This document shows, in pieces, positions 12,463 to 22,359 of a stretch of DNA of 64,000 nucleotides. The stretch comes from Phytohabitans houttuyneae (GTDB lineage Bacteria > Actinomycetota > Actinomycetes > Mycobacteriales > Micromonosporaceae). The stretch spans positions 570,001 to 634,000 of the forward strand of contig NZ_BLPF01000004.1 of assembly GCF_011764425.1 (NCBI RefSeq), in the 5' to 3' direction. The notes under the pieces are model-generated. The model did not search any database, was not told the origin of the DNA, and saw only the letters and a program-made list of their open reading frames with translations. The stretch's first letter is position 1; the number at the start of each line of letters is the position of its first letter. Made by a program: the position numbers and the translations under genes.

Positions 12463-12893
12463 GCCGGCAGCGGGTTGCGGCTGGGGATCGCGATCCGGTT
12501 CCACATGTTGATGGTGACAATCGCGAGCAGGAGGTCGGCGAGCTCCTCCTCGGTGTAGACCTTCGCCGCGGTGTCCCAGACGTCGTCGGGCACGCCACCT
12601 TCACCCAGACGGGTGACGGAGTCGGTCAGGGCCAGCGCGGCCCGCTCCCGCTCGTCGAAGAGATCCACTTCGCGCCAGGTCGCGACGGCGAAGAGCCGAC
12701 GCGTGCTCTCCCCGGCCTCGATCGCGTGCTGCGAGTGCATGTCCACGCAGTACGCGCAGCCGTTGATGAACGAAGCGCGCAGCTTCACCAGGAAGAGCAG
12801 CTTCTTGTCGAGACGGCGCTGGATGTAGCCCTCCAGCCGCCGCACGTGCTCGAAGCCCTCGGGGGCCACCTCTTGCAGGTTGATGCGTCGCAT
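12459..12893 (-). CDS. Carboxymuconolactone decarboxylase / AhpD-like protein
   Basis: 144 residues with the CAYCVDMH motif (Cys46, Cys49, His53), the CxxCxxxH redox centre of the AhpD/CMD fold. The all-helical family includes peroxiredoxin partners and decarboxylases; the real substrate here is unknown. ECF41 sigma factors are known to sit beside a CMD, oxidoreductase or epimerase (COE) gene, and this is such a pair. The start is ATG at 12893 because AAGGAGGT lies just upstream. Confidence 0.92.
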   Translation of the reverse strand: MRRINLQEVAPEGFEHVRRLEGYIQRRLDKKLLFLVKLRASFINGCAYCVDMHSQHAIEAGESTRRLFAVATWREVDLFDERERAALALTDSVTRLGEGGVPDDVWDTAAKVYTEEELADLLLAIVTINMWNRIAIPSRNPLPA

Positions 12894-12936
12894 GACGTAC
12901 CTCCTTCGCGAGGACGACAGGACGCGGCGGTCCGGG

Positions 12937-12943
12937 CGTGACA
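12937..12943 (-). promoter_or_regulatory. Possible ECF41 -35 element
   Basis: TGTCACG, reading toward the carboxymuconolactone decarboxylase gene, resembles the TGTCACA -35 element reported for ECF41 promoters. CGTC sequences for the -10 follow at spacings of 12 and 20 bases (complement of 12921-12924 and 12913-12916) rather than the usual 16 or so, so the call is tentative. Confidence 0.35.
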
Positions 12944-13054
12944 ATCCGGGGTGTGAGCTACGGCGCATCCCGGCCGACTGCGGGAGGGCGGATCTGCGGC
13001 GGCGTCGCTGTTCAATACGGCGCTGCTCCCGTAGCGGTGGAGTACCCTTGACGG

Positions 13055-13267
13055 TCGTACAGGCGATGACCCGGCCATCACCGGTGAGCCTCCGGAAGAA
13101 AAGGCCTCCCCGCGGGCGGCCCCAGTAGAACCGGACGGGTCCGGCCCGTCACAGCCGGCCAACGAGCGGGCGCTTCGATCCTGGAGCGCCAAGCGGGGTG
13201 GTACCGCGGGCTTCGGCTCGTCCTCGCAGTGTGCACATGAGCTTTGTGAGCTGCGAGGAGACCGAGG
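13055..13267 (+). promoter_or_regulatory. Ile T-box riboswitch, ultrashort stem I, translational type
   Basis: The leader starts with a very short stem I (CCGG-CCATCA-CCGG, 13071-13084) whose loop holds the isoleucine specifier codon ATC at 13077-13079. The T-box sequence AAGCGGGGTGGTACCGCGG is at 13191-13209. Next, TCCTCGCAG (13221-13229) can pair with CTGCGAGGA (13251-13259) and bury the GAGGAGA ribosome-binding site of ileS. No T-run terminator is present. Uncharged tRNA-Ile binding would free the start, the actinobacterial translational T-box mechanism. A -10-like TACCCT at 13043-13048 suggests the leader begins near 13055. Confidence 0.92.
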
Positions 13268-16200
13268 GTGTACCCGAAGACCGATCCGAAGGCCGGCGTG
13301 CCGGCGAGTCCCGACCTGCCCGAGGTCGAGCGCCGCGTGCTCGACCACTGGGCGGCGGACAAGACCTTCCAGGCATCGGTGGACGCGCGGGACGCCGGCG
13401 TCGACGGCGCGAACGAGTACGTGTTCTACGACGGGCCGCCCTTCGCCAACGGGCTGCCGCACTACGGCCACCTCTTCACCGGGTACGTGAAGGACGTCGT
13501 GCCGCGCTACCACACCATGCGCGGCCGCCGGGTGGAGCGGCGGTTCGGATGGGACACGCACGGGCTGCCGGCCGAGGTCGAGGCGGAGAAGCAGCTCGGC
13601 ATCTCCACGAAGGCGGAGATCCTCGATCTCGGCGTGGCCCGGTTCAACGACGTGTGCCGCACGTCGGTGCTGACGTACACCCAGGACTGGGAGCGGTACG
13701 TCACCCGCCAGGCGCGCTGGGTCGACTTCGCCAACGACTACAAGACGCTCGACCTGGACTACATGGAAAGCGTCATGTGGGCCTTCAAGACCCTCCACGA
13801 CAAGGGCCTGGTGTACGAGGGCTTCCGCGTGCTGGCGTACTGCTGGCGGTGCGAGACGCCGCTGTCCAACACCGAGACCCGGATGGACGACGTCTACCGC
13901 GACCGGCAGGACCCGTCGCTCACCGTGTGGTTCACCCTGGACACCGGCGAGAAGGTGGCGGTCTGGACGACCACGCCGTGGACGCTGCCGTCCAACCTGG
14001 CGATCGCCGTGGGGCCCGACATCGAGTACGCGGTGCTCGCCGACTCGGCCGGGCAGCGCTACATCATCGGCGCCGCGCGGTTGGGGGCGTACGAGAAGGA
14101 GCTGGGCGACCTCACCCCGGTCGGCGTCGTGCGCGGTGCCGAGCTCGTCGGCCGCCGGTACACGCCGCTGTTCGACTTCCTGGCCGACACGCCAAACGCG
14201 TTTCAGGTGCTGGGCGCCGACTTCGTCTCCACGGAGGACGGCACCGGGGTCGTGCACATGGCGCCCGCGTTCGGCGAGGACGACCAGAACGCGTGCAACG
14301 CCGCCGGCATCCCCACCGTCGTGACCGTCGACGAGCACACACGCTTCACCTCGCTCGTCCCGCCGTACCAGGGTGAGCAGGTCTTCGACACCAACAAGCC
14401 GATCTCCCGTGCGCTGCGCGAGCGGGGCGTGGTGGTGCGGCAGGAGACCTACACGCACTCGTACCCGCACTGCTGGCGGTGCGACACGCCGCTGGTGTAC
14501 AAGGCGGTGTCGTCGTGGTTCGTCGCCGTGACCCGGTTCCGCGATCGGATGGTGGAGCTCAACCAGCAGATCAACTGGACGCCTTCGCACGTCAAGGAGG
14601 GCTCGTTCGGCAAGTGGCTGGCCGGCGCGCGGGACTGGTCGATCTCCCGTAACCGCTTCTGGGGCTCGCCGATCCCGGTGTGGAAGTCGGACGACCCGGC
14701 CTACCCGCGCGTGGACGTCTACGGCTCCCTCGCCGATCTGGAACGCGACTTCGGCGTCGCCGTGACGGACCTGCACCGCCCCTCCGTCGACGACCTCGTG
14801 CGCCCCAACCCGGACGACCCGACCGGACGGTCGGTCATGCGGCGCGTGCCCGAGGTGCTCGACTGCTGGTTCGAGTCAGGCTCGATGCCGTTTGCCCAGG
14901 TGCACTACCCGTTCGAAAACCGCGAGTGGTTTGAGCACCACTACCCCGGCGACTTCATCGTCGAGTACATCGGACAGACGCGGGGCTGGTTCTACACCAT
15001 GCACGTGCTGGCGACCGCGTTGTTCGACCGGCCGGCGTTCCGCAACTGCCTGAGCCACGGCATCCTGCTGGGCGAAGACGGGCGGAAGATGTCCAAGAGC
15101 CTGCGCAACTACCCGGACGTGTACGGCGTCTTCAACTCGCACGGCTCCGACGCCATGCGGTGGATGCTGATGTCGTCGCCGGTGCTGCGCGGCGGGGACA
15201 TGCCGGTTACGGAGGGCGCGATCCGCGACGCCGTCCGCCAGGTGCTGCTTCCACTGTGGAATGTCTGGTACTTCTTCTCGCTGTACGCCAACGCGTCGGG
15301 TTACGAGGCGTCGAAGCGGACCGACTCGACCCACCTGCTCGACCGGTACGTGCTGGCGAAGACCGCCGAGCTGGTGTCCACAGTGCAGCGCCAGATGGAC
15401 GACTACGACATCTCCGGTGCCTGCGCGTCGGTGCGGTCCTATCTGGACGCGCTGACGAACTGGTACGTGCGGCGGTCGCGGGACCGGTTCTGGAGCGGTG
15501 ACCGGGACGCGTTCGACACTCTCTACACCGTGCTGGAGACGCTTTGCCGCGTCGTGGCGCCGCTCGCGCCGCTGACCGCGGAGGAGATCTGGCGCGGGCT
15601 CACCGGCGAGCGCTCTGTGCACCTGACCGACTGGCCGGAGGCGGAGGCGTTTCCCGCCGACCGCGAGCTTGTCGCGACGATGGACGCCGTGCGTGAGGTC
15701 TGCTCGGCGGCCCTGTCGCTGCGCAAGGCGCGCGGCCTGCGGGTGCGACTTCCGCTGGCCCAGCTCACCGTGGCGACGCCGGCGGCCGACGCGCTGCGGC
15801 CCTTCGCCGACCTGGTGGCCGACGAGGTCAACGTGAAGTCGGTCGTGTTCACCGGCGAGCTGGCGTCCTATTGCGAGCAGGTGCTGACCGTCGTGCCCCG
15901 CGCGCTCGGCCCGCGGGTCGGCGGCGCGGTGCAGAAGGTGATCAAGGCGGTCAAGGCCGGCGAGTGGTCGCTTGTGGACGGTCGCCCGGTCGCCGCCGGC
16001 GTTGCGCTGCAGGACGGCGAGTACGAGCTGAAGCTCGTCGCCGCCGACGCCGAGCACTCCGCGCCGCTGCCCGGCGGCGAGGGCGTGGTGGTGCTCGACA
16101 CCGCGGTCACGCCCGAGCTGGCGGCCGAAGGCCTGGCGCGCGACGTGGTCCGGGTCGTGCAGCAGGCCCGCCGCGACGCCCAGTTCGACGTGAGCGACCG

Positions 16201-16375
16201 CGTGGCCGTCGCGCTCGCCGGCTCGCCGGAGGTGGCGGCCGCGGTCGAGGCGCACCGCGACTTCGTGGCCGCCGAGGTGCTCGCGACCGAGCTGCGCCTC
16301 GACGGGGCCGCGACCGGCTTCGAGGGTGAGGTCGGCGAGGGCGAAAAGGTGACGGTCGCGGTCACCCGCGCCTGA
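13268..16375 (+). CDS. ileS: Isoleucine-tRNA ligase (long, eukaryote-like type)
   Basis: 1035 residues, class I synthetase charging tRNA-Ile. The HIGH motif reads HYGH (about residue 64, [11 protein letters not shown]) and KMSKS reads [12 protein letters not shown] (about residue 605). The [13 protein letters not shown] editing-domain block is present, and the anticodon-binding and long C-terminal domains are complete. [15 protein letters not shown], the length and the absence of a C-terminal zinc finger place it in the type 2 (eukaryote-like) clade, which is generally tolerant of mupirocin. GTG start after GAGGAGACCGAGG. It is controlled by the T-box just upstream. Confidence 0.97.
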   Translation: MYPKTDPKAGVPASPDLPEVERRVLDHWAADKTFQASVDARDAGVDGANEYVFYDGPPFANGLPHYGHLFTGYVKDVVPRYHTMRGRRVERRFGWDTHGLPAEVEAEKQLGISTKAEILDLGVARFNDVCRTSVLTYTQDWERYVTRQARWVDFANDYKTLDLDYMESVMWAFKTLHDKGLVYEGFRVLAYCWRCETPLSNTETRMDDVYRDRQDPSLTVWFTLDTGEKVAVWTTTPWTLPSNLAIAVGPDIEYAVLADSAGQRYIIGAARLGAYEKELGDLTPVGVVRGAELVGRRYTPLFDFLADTPNAFQVLGADFVSTEDGTGVVHMAPAFGEDDQNACNAAGIPTVVTVDEHTRFTSLVPPYQGEQVFDTNKPISRALRERGVVVRQETYTHSYPHCWRCDTPLVYKAVSSWFVAVTRFRDRMVELNQQINWTPSHVKEGSFGKWLAGARDWSISRNRFWGSPIPVWKSDDPAYPRVDVYGSLADLERDFGVAVTDLHRPSVDDLVRPNPDDPTGRSVMRRVPEVLDCWFESGSMPFAQVHYPFENREWFEHHYPGDFIVEYIGQTRGWFYTMHVLATALFDRPAFRNCLSHGILLGEDGRKMSKSLRNYPDVYGVFNSHGSDAMRWMLMSSPVLRGGDMPVTEGAIRDAVRQVLLPLWNVWYFFSLYANASGYEASKRTDSTHLLDRYVLAKTAELVSTVQRQMDDYDISGACASVRSYLDALTNWYVRRSRDRFWSGDRDAFDTLYTVLETLCRVVAPLAPLTAEEIWRGLTGERSVHLTDWPEAEAFPADRELVATMDAVREVCSAALSLRKARGLRVRLPLAQLTVATPAADALRPFADLVADEVNVKSVVFTGELASYCEQVLTVVPRALGPRVGGAVQKVIKAVKAGEWSLVDGRPVAAGVALQDGEYELKLVAADAEHSAPLPGGEGVVVLDTAVTPELAAEGLARDVVRVVQQARRDAQFDVSDRVAVALAGSPEVAAAVEAHRDFVAAEVLATELRLDGAATGFEGEVGEGEKVTVAVTRA

Positions 16376-16379
16376 CCAG

Positions 16380-16423
16380 GGGCTTCGGGTCCGCTCGCGG
16401 CGGCGACGGACCCGAGCCCATTT
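16380..16423 (+). terminator. Terminator after ileS
   Basis: GGGCTTCGGGTCCG (16380-16393) pairs with CGGACCCGAGCCC (16407-16419) with one bulged base round a 13-nt loop. A short ATTTCC tail follows. It begins five bases after the ileS stop. Confidence 0.75.
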
Positions 16424-16434
16424 CCAGAGACTCT

Positions 16435-16494
16435 GAGCTACCGCGACGCCCGTCGTGGTCCGGACCGTTGCTCCCGCGGCCTCACCCGCCGCGG
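16435..16494 (-). repeat. Dispersed 60-bp repeat, copy 2
   Basis: In reverse orientation this matches 9707-9766 and 55220-55276, with GAGCAACGGTCCGGACC as the shared core. It abuts the 97-bp repeat at 16500. The two together fill most of the 302 bases between ileS and the photolyase gene; the rest (16597-16677) shows nothing recognisable. Confidence 0.8.
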
Positions 16495-16499
16495 GGGCC

Positions 16500-16596
16500 G
16501 GGCTTGGCCCGCGGACCTTGCAGCGGAGGTCGGGGATTTCGGCGAGCCCTGGCGAGCCGCCGACCGGAGCGGTGCCCGCGGGAGCATGCGGTCCGC
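16500..16596 (-). repeat. Dispersed 97-bp repeat, copy 1
   Basis: Its reverse complement matches 60141-60237, which is also 97 bases, with only a few differences. A 26-bp core (16520-16545) is also found at 50909-50934 and 60192-60217. Both ends carry short complementary GCGGAC/GTCCGC elements, so the unit could fold as a long hairpin. Confidence 0.78.
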
Positions 16597-16677
16597 AGGT
16601 GGCGCGGGCGGGGGCAAACATCTGTTTCGCTTCAAGGTGTGGCGGTGCGCTTGCCCACGGGTGGGCGCGCTAAAGGG

Positions 16678-18126
16678 TTACGGCGCGCGGTCGCCGCGGT
16701 CGTGCTCCTGGGCGACGATCTCGGGGAGGTCGGGGATCTGGCCGAGCTGCTTCAGCGCCCGCGTCATCCGCACGTTGCCGTGCAGGCGCTCCCTCGTGCG
16801 GTGCAGGTAGGCCCAGTAGCCGCCGGTGAACGGGCAGGCGCCGGTGCCCGCGCGCTGCCTCGGGTCGTACCGGCAGCCGCCGCAGAAGTCGCTGGTGCGG
16901 CTGATGTGCGTGCCGCTGACCGCGTGTGCCTCGGTGGTCACCGAGCCGAGCTCGGCGTGGCGGGCCATGCCGGCGACGTTTCCGATCATCACCCACTCGT
17001 GCCCGTCGACGAACGCGCGCTCGAACCAGTCGACCATGTCGGTCGGCCGCCAGCCGCGCTGCACCGCGTAGTTGCCGAGCACCGCCTGCCGGACCGCGTG
17101 GTGGGCCCAGCCGCGGTCGCGGACGGCCGCGAGCGCGCTGGACAGGCAGCGGGCCTGCACGGACTCGGCGTCGAGCGTGGCGAACCACGAAGGGATGGAG
17201 CTGCGCCCGGGTGTGCGGACGCCGGCGGGGTATCCGGCGTCGAGGTACCAGTACAGGTGCCACAGGTAGTCGCGCCACCCGATCACCTGGCGGGTGAAGC
17301 GCTCCACACTGGACAGCGGCGCGTGGCCGGCGCGGAACTCCTCCTCGGCCTGCCGCACCGCCGGCAAGGGCTCGAGCAGGCCCATGTTGAACGATGTGGA
17401 CAGTCCACTGTGCGCGAGCCAGGGATCGCCGGCGAGCATCTCGCCGGTGCGGCCGAAGTGCGGCAGCCGGTGCACGAGGAAGTGCTGCTGCCGGTCGAGC
17501 GCCTCGGCGCGGCTCGCGGGAAACTGGCGCGGGCCGTCCCGCCCGATGAACTCGATGCCCTCCGCGGCCCACCGGTCGAGGTCGTCGCGGACCTCGGCGT
17601 CGATGTCGTCTTCGACCGGCGCGGGCGGTGGCGGCAGCTCGGTCTGGTGCGGGGCGTCGTTGAACCGGACCTGCCACCGCCCGCCGGCCGGCTCGTCGCC
17701 GTCCATCAGCACGCCGTGCGCCTGCCGGGCGTGGCGGTAGAAGTCGTCGAGCCGCGCGGCGCCGCGCCGCCCGTCGGCCCAGGCGGCGAAGTCTTCGTGG
17801 CTCGTGACGAAGCCACGCGGAGGGAGCACGGTGACCTTTTCCTGTGCGCGCACGAAGTCACGGGCCCGCCGGGAGGTCGGGTGGCACACCTCGACCACCT
17901 CGCCGTACTGCCGGAGCCCGTCGCGGAAGGTCTCGGCCTTGAGGTGCACGGCCTGGTCGCCCAGCTCGGCGGCGCGGTGACGGATCGCGGAGAGGATCAG
18001 ATGCGCCTTCTGGCGGTGGAGCGCGCGGCGACGGAAGACCGCCTTTGACTCGATCAACAACACCGGTTGGTGCGCCCCGTCGAGGAAGTGCGGCCCCAGC
18101 TGGTCAGCGAAGAGCCATCGCCGCAT
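16678..18126 (-). CDS. Photolyase/cryptochrome-related protein, FeS-BCP type
   Basis: About 482 residues. The N-terminus RRWLFADQLGPHF and the blocks GWRDYLWHLYWYL and FSRTSDFCGGCRYDP-like C-terminus match the deoxyribodipyrimidine photolyase-related (FeS-BCP, PhrB-like) family. Members bind FAD, an antenna chromophore and a 4Fe-4S cluster, and can repair (6-4) photoproducts. A CGGCRYDP...GACPF cysteine cluster lies near the C-terminus and a further cysteine lies upstream (ARCLSSALAAV), as the cluster needs. The start is ATG at 18126, which gives the family N-terminus; longer starts are possible. Repair activity here is inferred. Confidence 0.9.
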   Translation of the reverse strand: MRRWLFADQLGPHFLDGAHQPVLLIESKAVFRRRALHRQKAHLILSAIRHRAAELGDQAVHLKAETFRDGLRQYGEVVEVCHPTSRRARDFVRAQEKVTVLPPRGFVTSHEDFAAWADGRRGAARLDDFYRHARQAHGVLMDGDEPAGGRWQVRFNDAPHQTELPPPPAPVEDDIDAEVRDDLDRWAAEGIEFIGRDGPRQFPASRAEALDRQQHFLVHRLPHFGRTGEMLAGDPWLAHSGLSTSFNMGLLEPLPAVRQAEEEFRAGHAPLSSVERFTRQVIGWRDYLWHLYWYLDAGYPAGVRTPGRSSIPSWFATLDAESVQARCLSSALAAVRDRGWAHHAVRQAVLGNYAVQRGWRPTDMVDWFERAFVDGHEWVMIGNVAGMARHAELGSVTTEAHAVSGTHISRTSDFCGGCRYDPRQRAGTGACPFTGGYWAYLHRTRERLHGNVRMTRALKQLGQIPDLPEIVAQEHDRGDRAP

Positions 18127-18192
18127 GTCCAGATTCTGCCTCGCACTGCCTGGTTGTCGCCATCCGGCAGCCAACTGGTTTCCGGCCGGCTC

Positions 18193-19379
18193 CTACCCTC
18201 GGCTGACGACCGTGCCGCGGAGGCGCTCCAGGAGCGTGGCGCTGTCGTCCACCGAACGGCGGGTGAAGACGCCCGTCGCCAGGCTCCCGTGGTCGGCCCA
18301 CCCGCACACCGCGACAGTGGCCTGGCCGTCCTTGCCGATGCCGCAGCGCAGGTACTCGCCGCGGGTGCCGGTGTCCAGCGACTCGATCTCGCGCAGCCGG
18401 TACCTCTCGGTCAGCCGGCTGAACTCTTTCTCCAGGTCAGACTCGGGGAGAAGCGGAAACCGGTGGTGCCGAAGAGCGTCACCCGCTTGCCTGCGCCGTC
18501 CGCGTACACCCCGGCGAACGTCTCCTCGGCGAGCATGTGGGTGCCCCGCAGGTCGGCCTGCAACTCGGTGGCCACGCGCTGGCTGGCCGCGTCGTCGCGC
18601 AGGCTCAGGTCGGAGATTTCGGCGGGGAGCGAGACGGACGCGGGGTACTGCTCCCACATCGGCTTGCCGAAATACGCGGGGCAGCCACAGCAGCACGCCA
18701 GCGTCATGAGCAAAAAAACCCACGGCCACTTGCGCCGCCGGCGGCGGACCGGCACCGGCACGTACCCCTGTGGGGGCCGCCAGCCCGGCGGCGGTCCCTG
18801 CGGCGGCGGTGGTGGGCCCTTGCGCGACTTCTGCTTTTTGGGAGGTTTGCGCACGTCGGGCAGCACCTGCCGGACCTGGCGGGCCGGGAGGTTCGCGGGT
18901 GGCGGCGGCGGTGGCAGCTGCGGCGGTGGCGGCGGGACGGCCGGCTGGTGCCGCGTGGGCGGCAGGGCGCGCGGCGGCGGGGGTGGTGCCGCCGGGAGCG
19001 CTGGCGGCGGCGCGTGCGGCACATCCAGCAGGGTTTGCGGGTACGGCTGGTCGAGCGGGTCGGCGTCGGCCCACGGGTCGACCGGCGCCGCGCCCTCGTA
19101 CGCCCGGCGCTCCTCCTCGGGCAGCTGCATGGTGGGGTCGCGCGGCGGCAGCGAGGGGGCCAGGCCCGGCGCTTCCAGGTCGTGGGCGGTGGCGAGCCAG
19201 CGCTTGCGCTTCTTTTCGCTGGGCGGCGGCACGGCCGCGGAGCCGGACCACCGGGGCGGCTCCTTGAGGGTCGGCTTGAGGCCGCTCACGCCGTCGTCGT
19301 CCTCGGCGGGCGGGGTCACGGCCGTCGGCTCCTCCCCGGGGAGCTCCCGTCGGGTGGGGTCGGGATCCGGTCCCGGCAT
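18193..19379 (-). pseudogene. Membrane-anchored CGWADHG protein, frameshifted
   Basis: A paralogue of the gene at 3735-4361, about 395 residues if repaired. The start is ATG 19379 with GGAAGGAGTG upstream. A long proline-rich cytoplasmic part (with runs of prolines) precedes an Arg/Lys patch and one membrane segment (WPWVFLLMTLACCCGCPAYF). The extracellular domain ends in VCGWADHGS. The first frame runs in register to the FRFSP segment, then fails; the remaining domain (SDLEKEFSRLTERYR onward) is in another frame. One extra base in the four-G run at 18445-18448 restores it and matches TPGSDLDTLF of the paralogue. This could be a sequencing error or true decay. Function unknown. Confidence 0.82.
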
Positions 19380-19492
19380 TTTCCCGTGCACTCCTTCCAC
19401 AGCGGCTCGTGACCCCTCCGAGGCTAATACCGCGGCACCACCCGTCATACCGGCGCGTATTCTGGGCGATTGGACAGCACCCTGGAGGTTTC

Positions 19493-21427
<1,935 letters not shown>

Positions 21428-21487
21428 GCCGACGGGAGCACCACGATCAGCAGGAAACCACAGCCGGAGGGCGGCCAGGCTCCGGTC

Positions 21488-22225
21488 GTGCAGCGAATCC
21501 GGATCCGGTACGCCAAGCGCGGCCCGCTCCGGTTCACCTCGCACCGCGACTTCGCCCGTGCCTTCGAGCGGGCGGTACGCCGGGCCGGAGTGCCGATCGC
21601 CTTCTCACAGGGCTTCACCCCGCACCCCAAGATCTCGTACGCGTCGGCGGCGCCGACCGGCGTGGCCAGCGAGGCGGAGTACCTGGAGATCGGCCTGCAG
21701 GCGGCGACGGACCCGGCGACCGTCCGGGCCTCGCTCGACGCCGCCCTCTCACCCGGTCTGGACGTGCTGGACGCGGTCGAGGCGCGGGCCGGCACGAGCC
21801 TTCCCGACCGGATCGACGCGTCTCACTGGCGGATCGAGCTTCCCGGCGTCGGGCCCGACACGCTGGGGCGGGCGGTGGCCGCGTTCACGGCCGCCGAGGA
21901 GGTGCTCGTGGAGCGCCTGACGAAGCAGGGCCGGCGCACTTTCGACACGCGGGGCGCAGTGGCCGCCATCTCTGTGATCACCGATTCGGCGGCACCTAGC
22001 GAGGTCACGGGCGTACCGTGTGCGATACTCGACCTAGTCGTACGGCAGGTCACCCCGTCCGTACGGCCCGATGACGTTCTTGCCGGCCTCCGCGTGGTGG
22101 CCGACCTGGAGCCGCCGGTGCCCCCTCGGGCGACCCGGCTGGCGCAGGGCACGCTGACCGCGCAGGGGGCGATCGTCGATCCGTTGGAGGCGGATCGCGA
22201 CGAGATACCCATCGGTGAACGCTAG
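21488..22225 (+). CDS. TIGR03936 family protein (DUF2344)
   Basis: 245 residues from the first normal start (GTG 21488). The block RYAKRGPLRFTSHRDFARAF and FTPHPKISYASAAPTGVASE identify the DUF2344 family, the obligate neighbour of TIGR03960 radical SAM proteins; function unknown. The true N-terminus may lie 14 codons further up. The in-frame stretch KPQPEGGQAPVVQ resembles the usual family start and is preceded by GGGAG, but its first codon (21446) reads ATC. Followed by rne, as in other actinobacteria. Confidence 0.88.
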   Translation: MQRIRIRYAKRGPLRFTSHRDFARAFERAVRRAGVPIAFSQGFTPHPKISYASAAPTGVASEAEYLEIGLQAATDPATVRASLDAALSPGLDVLDAVEARAGTSLPDRIDASHWRIELPGVGPDTLGRAVAAFTAAEEVLVERLTKQGRRTFDTRGAVAAISVITDSAAPSEVTGVPCAILDLVVRQVTPSVRPDDVLAGLRVVADLEPPVPPRATRLAQGTLTAQGAIVDPLEADRDEIPIGER

Positions 22226-22359
22226 CCGGTCTCCGGCCAGCGCTCAGCAGGCAGACTTCGGTGGCCAGCCCGCCCGGGCAAGCCGCCGGAAACACTTTGC
22301 GGCGACCCTGCGTGGCAGCGCTCACCCGCGCCCGGGGCCGCCAGAACTGGAGAACGCCC

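Noticed and set aside
12785-14776. Long minus-strand frame across the ileS start
   Set aside because: It covers the T-box and ileS and is a frame shadow, with His/Val/Arg-rich composition.
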